From NCBI GenBank assembly GCA_017882375.1, contig JADGPP010000019.1, positions 1-47,612 on the forward strand: DNA of 47,612 bases. Reading direction: 5' to 3'. The notes below the pieces were generated by a model, which was not told the DNA's origin, did no database searches, and worked only from the letters and a program-made list of their open reading frames with translations. A program made the translations under genes and the position numbers. Of this stretch, positions 23,477 to 31,109 are shown piece by piece. The first letter of the stretch is position 1, and each line of letters opens with the position of its first letter. Origin of the DNA: Solirubrobacteraceae bacterium (lineage in GTDB: Bacteria; Actinomycetota; Thermoleophilia; Solirubrobacterales; Solirubrobacteraceae).

Positions 23477-24319
23477 ATGCGCGAAGTCCTCGTGGTGGCC
23501 AACCGGACGCTCGGCGGCGCCAAGCTGCTGGAGGCCGTGCGCGAGCGCGCGGCCGCCGGCGACGTGCGCTTTCGCCTGGTCGTCCCCCAGAGCAACCCTT
23601 CGGCGGGCCTGGTGATCTACGACGAGGCCGTGCACGAATCGGCGCAGGCGCGCGTCGATCTGGCCCTCTCGCTGGTCACCGGCGAGTCGATCGACGCGAC
23701 CGGGGAAGTCGGCGACGCAGACCCGTTCCTGGCGACGATGGACGCGATCGCCACACGCCGCCCGGACGAAATCCTGATCTCCACGCACCCCGCCGTCAGC
23801 TCCGGCTGGCTGCGCCGCGATCTGGTCGAGCGAATCCGCAACGCCTCGGGACTGCCCGTCGAGCACATCGTCGTCGACATCGAGCAGGAGGGCTTTCCCT
23901 TCAAGGTCACGCTGGTGCTCGCGAGCAAGACGCTCGGCGGCGACGAGCTGCTGCAGCGACTCGGTCAGAAGGCCGCCGGCGGCGAGCGCCGCCTGTTCGT
24001 CGTGATCGTCCCCCAGCCCGACGGCAGCGGCGGTGCGCCGCAGGTCGCACGCGCGCGCCTGGCGACGATGCTCGACCGTCTGCACAGCGCCGGGCTGGTC
24101 GGCTCGGGCATGATCGGCGACCCCGACCCGTACACGGCGGCTGTCAACGCGTTGGAGCTGTTCCGCGTCGACGACGTCGTCATCTCGACGCTGCCCGACC
24201 AGCGCTCGGGCTGGATGCGCTCGAACCTGATCGAGCGCGTGCAGCACATGACCTCGGCGCCCGTCGAGCACGTCGTCGTCGACCTGCAGCCCTCCACGAC
24301 CGCGGCCTCCGCCGCTTAG
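23477..24319 (+). CDS. Tandem-repeat, USP-like cytoplasmic protein inside oxidase locus 2
   Basis: 280 residues made of two similar halves of about 135. Half 1: REVLVVANRTLGGAKLLEAV, a strand RFRLVVPQ, then DPFLATMDAIATRRPDEILIST and GLPVEHIVVDIE. Half 2: KVTLVLASKTLGGDELLQRL, RRLFVVIVPQ, DPYTAAVNALELFRVDDVVIST and SAPVEHVVVDLQ. The alternating strand-helix layout and the SGWLRRDL/SGWMRSNL blocks look like a Rossmann-like universal-stress-protein fold. No signal peptide or TM. The start ATG has TAGGAGGGG upstream. It sits 13 bases after ctaD and 12 before ctaE, so it is made with the oxidase. No defined function is recognised; assembly, regulation or nucleotide sensing are possible. Confidence 0.85.
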   Translation: MREVLVVANRTLGGAKLLEAVRERAAAGDVRFRLVVPQSNPSAGLVIYDEAVHESAQARVDLALSLVTGESIDATGEVGDADPFLATMDAIATRRPDEILISTHPAVSSGWLRRDLVERIRNASGLPVEHIVVDIEQEGFPFKVTLVLASKTLGGDELLQRLGQKAAGGERRLFVVIVPQPDGSGGAPQVARARLATMLDRLHSAGLVGSGMIGDPDPYTAAVNALELFRVDDVVISTLPDQRSGWMRSNLIERVQHMTSAPVEHVVVDLQPSTTAASAA

Positions 24320-24331
24320 CCGGCTCAGACG

Positions 24332-24949
24332 ATGGAGGCAGCCAGCATCGCCCACCCGGTCGCGCACGGCGACGACCACCACGGGCCGCCGCCCGCCAAC
24401 TCCAGCTCGCGCGCCGAGCCCCAGCTGCTGGGGATGCTGCTTTTCATCATCTCCGAGGTGATGGTCTTCGGCGCCTTCTTCACCGCGTACTTCTTCATCC
24501 GCGTCGCCCAGGGCGATGCCTGGCCGGCTCCCGGCACGACCCTGCCGGTCGAGGTCGCCGGCGTCAACACGGCGATCCTCGTGTCCTCCTCGATGACCAT
24601 GCACTGGGCGCAGACGTCGATCAAGAACGGCAACCGCTTCGGCCTGAAGGCCGGCATGCTGACGACGTTCCTGCTCGGCTGCACGTTCCTGTTCATCCAG
24701 ATCAACGAGTACGCGAACATCGGCTTCGCCCCGCAGGACGGCGCGCAGCAGACGGTCTTCTACTCGCTCACCGGCCTGCACGGCGCGCACGTGTTCATCG
24801 GACTGCTGCTGCTGCTGTTCGTGACGATCAGATCCTTCCGCGGGCACTACAGCCCCGAGGAGCACCGTGGCGTCGAGGTGCCCGGCATCTACTGGCACTT
24901 CGTCGACATCATGTGGATAGTCGTCTACACCACGGTCTACATCGTCTGA
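24332..24949 (+). CDS. ctaE: Cytochrome c oxidase subunit III
   Basis: A 205-residue membrane subunit with five TM helices, the short bacterial form lacking the first two helices of mitochondrial COX3. Family marks: LLGMLLFIISEVMVFGAFFTAYFFIR (with the conserved Glu), STMHWAQTSIKNGN-type loop, YSLTGLHGAHVFIGLLLLLFV and the end block GVEVPGIYWHFVDIMWIVVYTTVYIV. It is the only subunit III in the window, so locus 1 either borrows it or has another elsewhere. Confidence 0.96.
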   Translation: MEAASIAHPVAHGDDHHGPPPANSSSRAEPQLLGMLLFIISEVMVFGAFFTAYFFIRVAQGDAWPAPGTTLPVEVAGVNTAILVSSSMTMHWAQTSIKNGNRFGLKAGMLTTFLLGCTFLFIQINEYANIGFAPQDGAQQTVFYSLTGLHGAHVFIGLLLLLFVTIRSFRGHYSPEEHRGVEVPGIYWHFVDIMWIVVYTTVYIV

Positions 24950-24968
24950 CGGCCGCTGGGCCGACGAC

Positions 24969-25079
24969 ATGCTGAATCCACTTGGCTCCGAGGGCGAGGC
25001 CTTTAGGCTGCTGGTGTATGTGCTCGTGGTGGCCGTGGCGATCATCGCGCTGATCCTGATCCTGCGCGCGATCCTCTAG
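24969..25079 (+). CDS. 36-residue single-span membrane protein after ctaE
   Basis: ATG at 24969, 19 bases after the ctaE stop. MLNPLGSEGEAFRL is followed by one TM helix (LVYVLVVAVAIIALILILRAIL). The size, the uninterrupted helix and the operon position match the small-subunit pattern of actinobacterial oxidases. No family is named. Confidence 0.65.
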   Translation: MLNPLGSEGEAFRLLVYVLVVAVAIIALILILRAIL

Positions 25080-25126
25080 CAGACGACCACGGCGCCGCGT
25101 GTGCTCTCGGGCGTAGGCTGGTGGAC

Positions 25127-25261
25127 ATGGAGCGCGAGCAGCGCAGACGCGAGCTGATCGGGACAATCGAGCTGATCGCCACGCTCGTCGTCGTGCTCGC
25201 GATCATCGCCTTTGTCGTCTGGTTCTTGTTCTTCGCGCACAATCCCCTGCTGCGCGTCTAG
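25127..25261 (+). CDS. 44-residue single-span membrane protein ending oxidase locus 2
   Basis: MEREQRRRELIGTIEL gives a charged N-terminus, followed by one TM helix (IATLVVVLAIIAFVVWFLFF) and AHNPLLRV. The N-terminus is basic, so it should stay inside. It is the third small frame type in the block and again lies at the operon end. Probably an oxidase accessory peptide; inference from context. Confidence 0.65.
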   Translation: MEREQRRRELIGTIELIATLVVVLAIIAFVVWFLFFAHNPLLRV

Positions 25262-25263
25262 CG

Positions 25264-25284
25264 GTCGTAGGCGGCCGCTGCGAC
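25264..25284. terminator. Weak hairpin between convergent locus 2 and the cytochrome c gene
   Basis: GTCGTAG (25264-25270) pairs with CTGCGAC (25278-25284) with one T-G pair, around a GCGGCCG loop. It lies in the 22-base gap between convergent genes. No U-tract. Confidence 0.35.
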
Positions 25285-26075
25285 TACTTGACGGTCAGCG
25301 TGCCGTACATCCCCGCCTGACGGTGTCCTGGCGCCTCGCAGAAGAACGTGTAGGAGCCGGGCTTGAGCGTGACGTTGACCGTTGCGGTGGTCTTGGTCGT
25401 GAACGGGCTCGCGCCGATCTTCGAGCCCTTCGCCGTCGCGCCGCCTTCGCCGGTTTCGATCGCGATGTTGTGCGCGACGCCGGACATGTTCGGCATTTCG
25501 ACCGTCACCGCGCCGGGACTCGCCGAAGCCTTGTTCGTCACGTAGGCGAGCTGGCCGCTGGGGCTGGCGGCGATCGACAGCTTGCCGCCCTTCTCGACCG
25601 CCGGCTTGCCCGCTCCGGGCGCCTGCACGGCGGTCGCCAGCAGGCCGCTGTCCTTGCCGGACTTAGAGACCACCTGAGCGACATATGCGGAGACGTCTTT
25701 GGCCGTCGCTCCGCTGACCAGGTTCTTCGGCATCGCGCCTTCGGGATTGGGGATCTGGATCTGTTTTTCGACGACGCCGCGGACCGTGTCGCGGGTGGCG
25801 CCTTCGTTCAGGCTCGCGCGGAACGCTTCGTCGAGATTCGGCCCGACGACGCCTTTGGTTTCGCCGCGCGCGAGCGTGTGACAGGAGCCGCACTTGGCGA
25901 CGAACTGCTGCTTGCCGACGATCAGGTTGGCGTTGTCGCCGCCCTTGACCGAGCAGCCGGCCGTGCCAAGCGCGACAGCCGCCAGCGCGGCGAGCGCCGG
26001 TCCGCGCGCCATCAGCCGGCGCAGCGAGCTGCGCGGGGCGGGTTCTGAGGCCGTGAGAGCTTGCGTGCGGCTCAT
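25284..26075 (-). CDS. Lipoprotein fusing cytochrome c and a blue-copper (plastocyanin-like) domain
   Basis: A 263-residue exported electron carrier. The N-terminus has a twin Arg (LRRLMARG), a hydrophobic stretch and lipobox LGTAGC (Cys41), so it should be lipid-anchored outside the membrane. Residues about 50-138 are a class I cytochrome c: haem motif CGSCH (62-66), axial Met115 in GAMPKNL. After a linker, residues about 165-263 form a cupredoxin with all four type-1 copper ligands: His202 (VAHNI), Cys246, His251 and Met256 (FFCEAPGHRQAGM). Start at ATG 26075; ATG 26012 is possible, GTG 26090 less likely. It converges on the oxidase operon, making it a likely donor to CuA of one or both oxidases. 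Confidence 0.92.
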   Translation of the reverse strand: MSRTQALTASEPAPRSSLRRLMARGPALAALAAVALGTAGCSVKGGDNANLIVGKQQFVAKCGSCHTLARGETKGVVGPNLDEAFRASLNEGATRDTVRGVVEKQIQIPNPEGAMPKNLVSGATAKDVSAYVAQVVSKSGKDSGLLATAVQAPGAGKPAVEKGGKLSIAASPSGQLAYVTNKASASPGAVTVEMPNMSGVAHNIAIETGEGGATAKGSKIGASPFTTKTTATVNVTLKPGSYTFFCEAPGHRQAGMYGTLTVK

Positions 26076-26145
26076 AAGCGGGCGGAACACTATCCGAACG
26101 CGCGGGTGCCTCGGCGCCCGCTCCCACGACGGGACGCGCGTCTTT

Positions 26146-27729
26146 TCACGGCGTTTGCAGGTCGTCCAGCTCTCCGCGCGCCGCCGCGATCACACCGCGC
26201 GCGACACCTTCCCACGACCACCGCTCGCGGACGGTCTCGACCAGACCAGCGCGCGCCCGCCGGCGAAGCGGCGGATCGGCCGCCAGCCAGCCCGCAACGC
26301 GCGCCGCCAGCGCCTCCACGGCGCCGTCGTCGATCGGAAACGACAGCAGGCCCGCGACCTCCTCGGGCACAGCTCGCGCCAGCACGTCGCTGACCTCGGC
26401 CAGGCCCGAGTGGGCGGCGCTGACGGGCAGCACGCCGCAGGCCGCAGCCTCGGCAGCGACCATGCCGAAGGCCTCCGGGAAGGTGCTCGGGACGACTATC
26501 GCCTCGCACGCCGGGAGCAGATCGGCGAGCTCCTCGTGATCGAGCCGGCCGGTCAGCACGACGCTGTCCTGCAGCGACGCCGCCGCAGCGAGATAGCGTT
26601 CCAGCGCATCCCCGTCGAGGTCGTCGAGGAACGCCAGCAGATGCCCCAGCGGCCTGGCTTCGACGGACTCGCCCTCCAGCGATCGCCCGGCGCGCGCGAT
26701 CCGCTTGGCCTGCTCGACGTCGCCGGCCGCCAGCGCCGCGCACAGCCGCTGCAATCCGGCGCGGTAGGCGCCGAAGCCAACGATCACCAGCCGCGCCGCC
26801 GGCACGCGCTCGAGCACGAGCGGCCAGGCGGCCAGCAGCAGGTCGACGCCCTTGCTGACGATCAGCTTGCCGACGAACGCAACGAGTCGGTCGCTCGTGG
26901 GATCCAAGCGCGCGAGCGCGTCGCCGGCGGCGCGCTCGTCACGCGCGAACGCGTCGCTGTCGGCAGGGGCCTCGGAGTCCGAGCCCTTGGCCTGCAGCCG
27001 CAAGGCAAGCGCGCCGAGCCCCGCCGAGGCCGCCGCGGGCTCGCGCGGCACGAAGCGCTCGATATCCACCCCCGGCGGGCCCAGGCGAGTCCGGCGCTTG
27101 ACGTCGGGGTCGCCCAGCGCGTCCCACAGGCTTGCCGCGGTGTGGTGCGAGCCGACGAGCACACCGCCGGCCTGCGCAAGTCCCTCGCGGGCGAACGGCA
27201 GGAAGCGCTCGGGGTTCGGCTTGACGGTGTACTCGAGCGCGCTGCCGTGGACCTTGACGGCATATGCAACGCGACCACCGAGCGCGCGAGCGAGGATCGC
27301 CGGACCCATCACCAGGTGGTTGGCGAGAGCCACATCCGGTGCTGCGCGGCTGACGACCTCGCTCACGGCCGCGACGTTCGCCTCGATGTAGCGCGCGACC
27401 TCCTCATCGCTGCACTCGGCGAACGTGCGCGCCTGGATCCCCTCGTAGCGGTCTGCCACGTACACCGGCAGCAGATCGCCAATGTCCGGCCGGTAGACCG
27501 TGCAGCTGCCCGCTTGTCCACGTCGCGGCTCGCGCACGGGTCGCAAGCGCAGCGTGCCCTCGTCCCAGTCGCCGGCCACGTCCACGAAGGCGTGCTGCTC
27601 GGGGTGGCGATCCTGGCTGAGCAGGTGCACCTCGTGGCCCTGGGAGACGAACGCCGCCGCCAGGCGCGCGTTGTAGACATTCGATCCGGTCCCGCCGAGC
27701 AGGTAGCCGTGGAAGACGAGGATGCGCAC
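26146..27729 (-). CDS. Glycosyltransferase, GT4 family
   Basis: A retaining GT-B glycosyltransferase of 527 residues. N-terminal Rossmann domain opens MRILVFHGYLLGGTGSNVYNARLAAAF. The C-terminal domain carries RLVAFVGKLIVSKGVDLLLAAWPLVL and the EX7E nucleotide-sugar block ACEAIVVPSTFPEAFGMVAAEAAACG, which defines Glycos_transf_1/GT4. Two insertions lengthen it beyond the usual ~400 residues: Ala-rich about 240-290, and 330-385 with LAFLDDLDGDALERYLA. Acceptor and sugar are unknown. No other polysaccharide genes adjoin it. Confidence 0.9.
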   Translation of the reverse strand: MRILVFHGYLLGGTGSNVYNARLAAAFVSQGHEVHLLSQDRHPEQHAFVDVAGDWDEGTLRLRPVREPRRGQAGSCTVYRPDIGDLLPVYVADRYEGIQARTFAECSDEEVARYIEANVAAVSEVVSRAAPDVALANHLVMGPAILARALGGRVAYAVKVHGSALEYTVKPNPERFLPFAREGLAQAGGVLVGSHHTAASLWDALGDPDVKRRTRLGPPGVDIERFVPREPAAASAGLGALALRLQAKGSDSEAPADSDAFARDERAAGDALARLDPTSDRLVAFVGKLIVSKGVDLLLAAWPLVLERVPAARLVIVGFGAYRAGLQRLCAALAAGDVEQAKRIARAGRSLEGESVEARPLGHLLAFLDDLDGDALERYLAAAASLQDSVVLTGRLDHEELADLLPACEAIVVPSTFPEAFGMVAAEAAACGVLPVSAAHSGLAEVSDVLARAVPEEVAGLLSFPIDDGAVEALAARVAGWLAADPPLRRRARAGLVETVRERWSWEGVARGVIAAARGELDDLQTP

Positions 27730-27798
27730 GGCGCGAGCCTAGCGGGCGCCTCCCGCCTTCCGGCCGCTCCCGTCGGTCGCTCCGATAGAGTTTTGCCC

Positions 27799-28083
27799 GT
27801 GAGCACCAGCCAGCGCTATCGCCTGCGAAACCCCGCGACCGGGCGCGAGATCGTTCTCGAAGCCGAGCCCGGCGAGATCTACCTCGATCGCGACGACGGC
27901 GAGGCGCTCGAAGTCGTCGGCCAGGTTCTCCCTCTGGCGCCCTCGTCCTCGCGCCTGCCGTGGGCCGTCCAGAACCTGCGCTTTTGCAGCTGGTGTGACC
28001 AACTCGCCCAGAAGGACCTCAACGACTGTCCCACCTGCGGCCGGCGCATGGAGCCGTTGGGACCGCGGGCGGAGGCCCGTTGA
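27799..28083 (+). CDS. Small zinc-ribbon protein
   Basis: 94 residues. The C-terminal half has two Cys pairs, FCSWCDQ and DCPTCGRRMEPLG, spaced as a zinc ribbon. The N-terminal half (YRLRNPATGREIVLEAEPGEIYLDRDDGEALEVVG) looks like a small beta-rich domain. GTG start at 27799; the stop overlaps the TTG start of the next gene, so the two are coupled. Function unknown. Confidence 0.7.
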   Translation: MSTSQRYRLRNPATGREIVLEAEPGEIYLDRDDGEALEVVGQVLPLAPSSSRLPWAVQNLRFCSWCDQLAQKDLNDCPTCGRRMEPLGPRAEAR

Positions 28084-28475
28084 GGCTTCGCGCCGTCGTC
28101 GTCGCGCTCGCCCTGCTGCTCGCCGCGGGGGCTCTTGGGGCCTGCGGTGGCGGAAGCAGCGCCTCGGACTCCGTGCCCAAGAGCACGCCCGACATCACAC
28201 CGCCGAACGACACGAGCGCCGAAAAGGCCGCGGTGCAGACGACGTCGACGTCCACATCGACGAAAACCTCGACCGGCGAAAGCGCCGCCGGCGCGTCGGG
28301 TGGCAACGAAGCGACCGAAGAACCCGAAAGCGGCGGCAACTCCAGCGGCTCAGGCAAAGAAGAAGCGACGCCCTCCGGTGGCGCCTCGGCCGAAAAAGAA
28401 AAAGAAAAAGAAACCGAAAAATCCGCTGCCGGCTCCAGTCCGTCGGGCGGCGCGAGCGCGCCCACCGGCAAATAG
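28080..28475 (+). CDS. Disordered lipoprotein, low complexity
   Basis: 131 residues. A signal peptide (MRLRAVVVALALLLAAGALGACGGG) ends in lipobox LGAC. The mature part is nearly all Ser, Thr, Gly, Glu, Lys, Ala and Pro, with STSTSTKTST and EKEKEKETEK runs, and has no predicted fold. TTG start overlapping the zinc-ribbon stop. Such tails act as spacers at the cell surface, but no role can be given. Confidence 0.65.
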   Translation: MRLRAVVVALALLLAAGALGACGGGSSASDSVPKSTPDITPPNDTSAEKAAVQTTSTSTSTKTSTGESAAGASGGNEATEEPESGGNSSGSGKEEATPSGGASAEKEKEKETEKSAAGSSPSGGASAPTGK

Positions 28476-28480
28476 CCGCC

Positions 28481-29158
28481 CTAGGGAGTGGAGATCAGCG
28501 TGGCGCTGTAGGTCAGACGCGCGGTCTGGTACAGGCAGAAGTACTGCACGGCCGAGCCGATCGACGTCTGCGTGCTCTGCGAGCTGGTGCTGGCGCACTG
28601 CTTTTTTTCGCGGCTGGCGCGCCAGGAGGTGTCCTTGCCGAAGCCCAGCGCCAGCGCGGGCGCCCAAGTGGGCACGGTCAAGGCGATGATGTCGCCCTTC
28701 TTGACGGCGATCGTTTTTTCCAGCGGGAACTGAGCCGTCTTGCCGAAGTACTTCTTCAGCTTGACCGTCGGGCTGGAGGCGATCAGCTGGTAGGTGAGGT
28801 TCGGTTTCTTTTCCGCGCGCAGGATCGCGAGCCCCGCTTCGGCTTCGCCGCCCTCGTTGGCGTTGAAGAACTTGACCTGCGTGGCGTTGGGCCTGCCCAG
28901 CATGACCGTCCAGGCGACGACCGTGCCGGCGCGCGGCGCGCTCATCAGCGTGGTGTTCGGGCCCACCTTGACCTGGAAGCCGGTCGTGCGGCTGACCGCC
29001 AGGCACGGGCTGGCGGGACAGCTGGGGACCGTTTCAGGGCTGGTCGTTGGCGGGATCACGCCGACTTCGGCGATCGTCGCGGGCGCGACTGCGGGAATGG
29101 CGAGAACGAGCGCGAGGCTCGTCAGAAGGGCTGGGTATATGCGGTTCATCGTTGCCAT
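28481..29158 (-). CDS. Secreted protein, unknown function
   Basis: 225 residues with a Sec-type signal peptide (NRIYPALLTSLALVLAIPAVAPATIAEVG). The mature part is beta-rich, with GTVVAWTVMLGRPNATQVKFFNAN, FPLEKTIAVKKGDIIALTVPTWAPALAL and a Cys-containing C-terminal end (KQCAST, YFCLYQ). The arrangement recalls a jelly-roll-like extracellular domain. No family can be named. ATG 29158 and ATG 29149 are both possible starts. It is convergent with the lipoprotein gene, five bases apart. Confidence 0.7.
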   Translation of the reverse strand: MATMNRIYPALLTSLALVLAIPAVAPATIAEVGVIPPTTSPETVPSCPASPCLAVSRTTGFQVKVGPNTTLMSAPRAGTVVAWTVMLGRPNATQVKFFNANEGGEAEAGLAILRAEKKPNLTYQLIASSPTVKLKKYFGKTAQFPLEKTIAVKKGDIIALTVPTWAPALALGFGKDTSWRASREKKQCASTSSQSTQTSIGSAVQYFCLYQTARLTYSATLISTP

Positions 29159-29199
29159 TGAACACGAGTCCGGGCCAGATGTAGCGCTTTGACCATTCG

Positions 29200-29613
29200 T
29201 CATTGCCGTCCGAGTTCCTGCGCAGCAGCCGCGATCTCGTCGGCATCTCCCGGCGCCGGGACCCAGGGAAGCCGCAGCCCATCGCCCTCGTAGCGCGGGA
29301 TCACGTGCAGGTGGAAGTGAAATACCGTCTGGAAGGCGACCGCACCGCAGGAGTTCATCAGGTTCACGCCGTCGGCAGCCAACCGGTCTTTGACGCGCAC
29401 GGCGAGCCGCTGGGCGGCCAGGTTCACGGCGGCGAGGTCGTCGGCCTCGATGCTCAGCAGATCGGCCGAGTGCTCGCGTGGGACCACCAGCGCGTGCCCG
29501 CGTGTGGCCGGGGCGATGTCCATGAAGCAGACCGTCCGCTCGTCCTCGTCGACGATCGTCGCGGGCAGCTCGCCAGCGACGATCTTGCAGAAGATGCAAT
29601 CTGGGTCGCGCAT
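29200..29613 (-). CDS. HIT-family nucleotide hydrolase/transferase
   Basis: 137 residues of the HIT superfamily, which act on nucleotides joined to small groups (for example AMP-lysine or Ap4A). The histidine triad is HFHLHVIPR (H-x-H-x-H). The N-terminal CIFCKIVAGE and GHALVVPREHSADLL blocks are typical of HINT/HIT members. It is the last gene of the long minus-strand cluster, 26 bases after the CCA-adding enzyme gene. A role in recycling adenylates from tRNA synthetases is known for some HINT proteins; here it is inference. Confidence 0.93.
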   Translation of the reverse strand: MRDPDCIFCKIVAGELPATIVDEDERTVCFMDIAPATRGHALVVPREHSADLLSIEADDLAAVNLAAQRLAVRVKDRLAADGVNLMNSCGAVAFQTVFHFHLHVIPRYEGDGLRLPWVPAPGDADEIAAAAQELGRQ

Positions 29614-29639
29614 CGGCGGAAAGCCTATTGGGATCGCCC

Positions 29640-31109
29640 TCAGGCGTCTCCGGCGCGGCCTTGCACGTAGGCAAACGCCTGCTCGCGCGTGCTGATGTCG
29701 CCGGCGTACTGAGCTTCGGCCAGCTCGTTCAGCAGCATCCCGATACGCGGCCCCGGGGCGATGCCCAGATGCGCGCCGAGCTCGTCGCCGCGCAGCAGCG
29801 GCTCGCCCGGGCCCTCACTACGCCAGCGCAAAGCGTCCGGGAGCATCCGCCGCGCAACTGCCAGATGAGCCCGTATCGCCTCCTGCGCACGGTCGCCGCG
29901 CGTGGCCAGGCGATCGGCGACCGACAGCAGCGTGACGTCGACCTCGACCGGCGAGCACGCGCGCAGATAGCCGAACACCGCCCGGCGCGAGAGCGGCTGG
30001 GGCTCGTGCACGAGAAAGCCGAGCCGCAGGTGATGTCCTACCAGCGCCGCCACGTGCGCGCGCAGGCGCTCGCTGCAGCGCAGCCTGCCGAGCACCTCGC
30101 GCGCGAGCGCAGCCCCACGCTCGTCGTGACCGATGAACGTCACGCGCCCGTCCGTGGGGCGCACATCGCGGGTGAGCGGCTTGGCTGCGTCGTGCAGCAG
30201 CGCCCCCCAGCGCAGCCCCTCGCTGCGGGTCAGGCCATCTGCCAGCGGCTCGGCCAAGAGTGCCGCCACCGCCGCCCGGTGCTCGGCGAGCACGGACTCG
30301 ATCTCAGTCTCTTGCTCCGCGGACTCCGTTGTGACTCCTGGACCACCCGTTTGCGAGTCCCCGCCAGCGGTCTCACTCAGCGCGATCGTGCGCGCGAGCA
30401 CCTCCAGGGTGTGCCCGTGGACATCGGCGTGATGAAAGCGGTTCTGCTCGACATCTCTCAGCGCGTCGAGCTCGGGCAGCACCACGGCAGTGGCCGCAAG
30501 CTCGTCCATCAGCTCGAGTCCCCGCAACGCCCGGGGCGCCGCGACGATCCGGCGCAGCTCCGCGAACACGCGCTCGGGCGAGCACCGGCTGAGCTGCGCG
30601 GCGTGCTGGCGGGCCTGGCGCACGGTCTGCGGCTCGGGCTGCAGATCCAGCTCGACGGCGATCCGCGCCAGGCGCAGCACGCGCAGCGGATCGTCGGCGA
30701 AGGCGCTCGGCGCGGCCATGCGCAGACGACCGGCCGACAGATCCTCCAGGCCACCCAGCGGGTCGATCGGGTCGCCTCCGGCGATCGGCTCGGCGATCGC
30801 GTTGACGGTGAAGTCACGCAGCGCCAGGTCGGCCTCCAGCGAGCCGTCGCGCATGCGCTCGACATCGACCTGCCACGAGGAGTCGCGCGCGCAGACGCGC
30901 CAGGCGCCGAACTCCTCGGACAGTGCAAAGCACGCCGCCCGTCCGGCGGCGCGTGCGATCGCGCGCGCCGCCTCGGCCGGATCGCCATCGACGACCACGT
31001 CGAGGTCGGCCGTCAGGCGCCCTAGCGCGCGGTCGCGGATCGCGCCGCCGACGAGCCATGCCCGGCGACCGGCCAGCGCGCTGCGCGCAGCGGCCAGGGG
31101 GTCAGGCAT
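29640..31109 (-). CDS. cca: CCA tRNA nucleotidyltransferase / poly(A)-polymerase-family protein with HD domain
   Basis: A class II nucleotidyltransferase of 489 residues that adds CCA to tRNA 3' ends. The nucleotidyltransferase core is AWLVGGAIRDRALGRLTADLDVVV (GG-x-RD, DLD metal ligands). Head and neck elements include LALRDFTVNAIAEP, DPLGGLEDLSAGRLRM and DDPLRVLRLARIAVEL. An HD phosphohydrolase domain follows, with RWGALLHDAAKP and VALVGHHLRL. It is needed because the tRNA-Pro here lacks encoded CCA. Start ATG 31109; its first bases overlap the end of alr by eight, so they are coupled. The longer frame to 31205 is rejected. Confidence 0.92.
   Translation of the reverse strand: MPDPLAAARSALAGRRAWLVGGAIRDRALGRLTADLDVVVDGDPAEAARAIARAAGRAACFALSEEFGAWRVCARDSSWQVDVERMRDGSLEADLALRDFTVNAIAEPIAGGDPIDPLGGLEDLSAGRLRMAAPSAFADDPLRVLRLARIAVELDLQPEPQTVRQARQHAAQLSRCSPERVFAELRRIVAAPRALRGLELMDELAATAVVLPELDALRDVEQNRFHHADVHGHTLEVLARTIALSETAGGDSQTGGPGVTTESAEQETEIESVLAEHRAAVAALLAEPLADGLTRSEGLRWGALLHDAAKPLTRDVRPTDGRVTFIGHDERGAALAREVLGRLRCSERLRAHVAALVGHHLRLGFLVHEPQPLSRRAVFGYLRACSPVEVDVTLLSVADRLATRGDRAQEAIRAHLAVARRMLPDALRWRSEGPGEPLLRGDELGAHLGIAPGPRIGMLLNELAEAQYAGDISTREQAFAYVQGRAGDA

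Noticed and set aside
21361-23595. 744-codon antisense frame across ctaC/ctaD of locus 2
   Set aside because: Composition is Arg/His/Asp/Glu-rich with no domain, and it lies opposite a clear CtaD. It is the usual open shadow frame in GC-rich genes.
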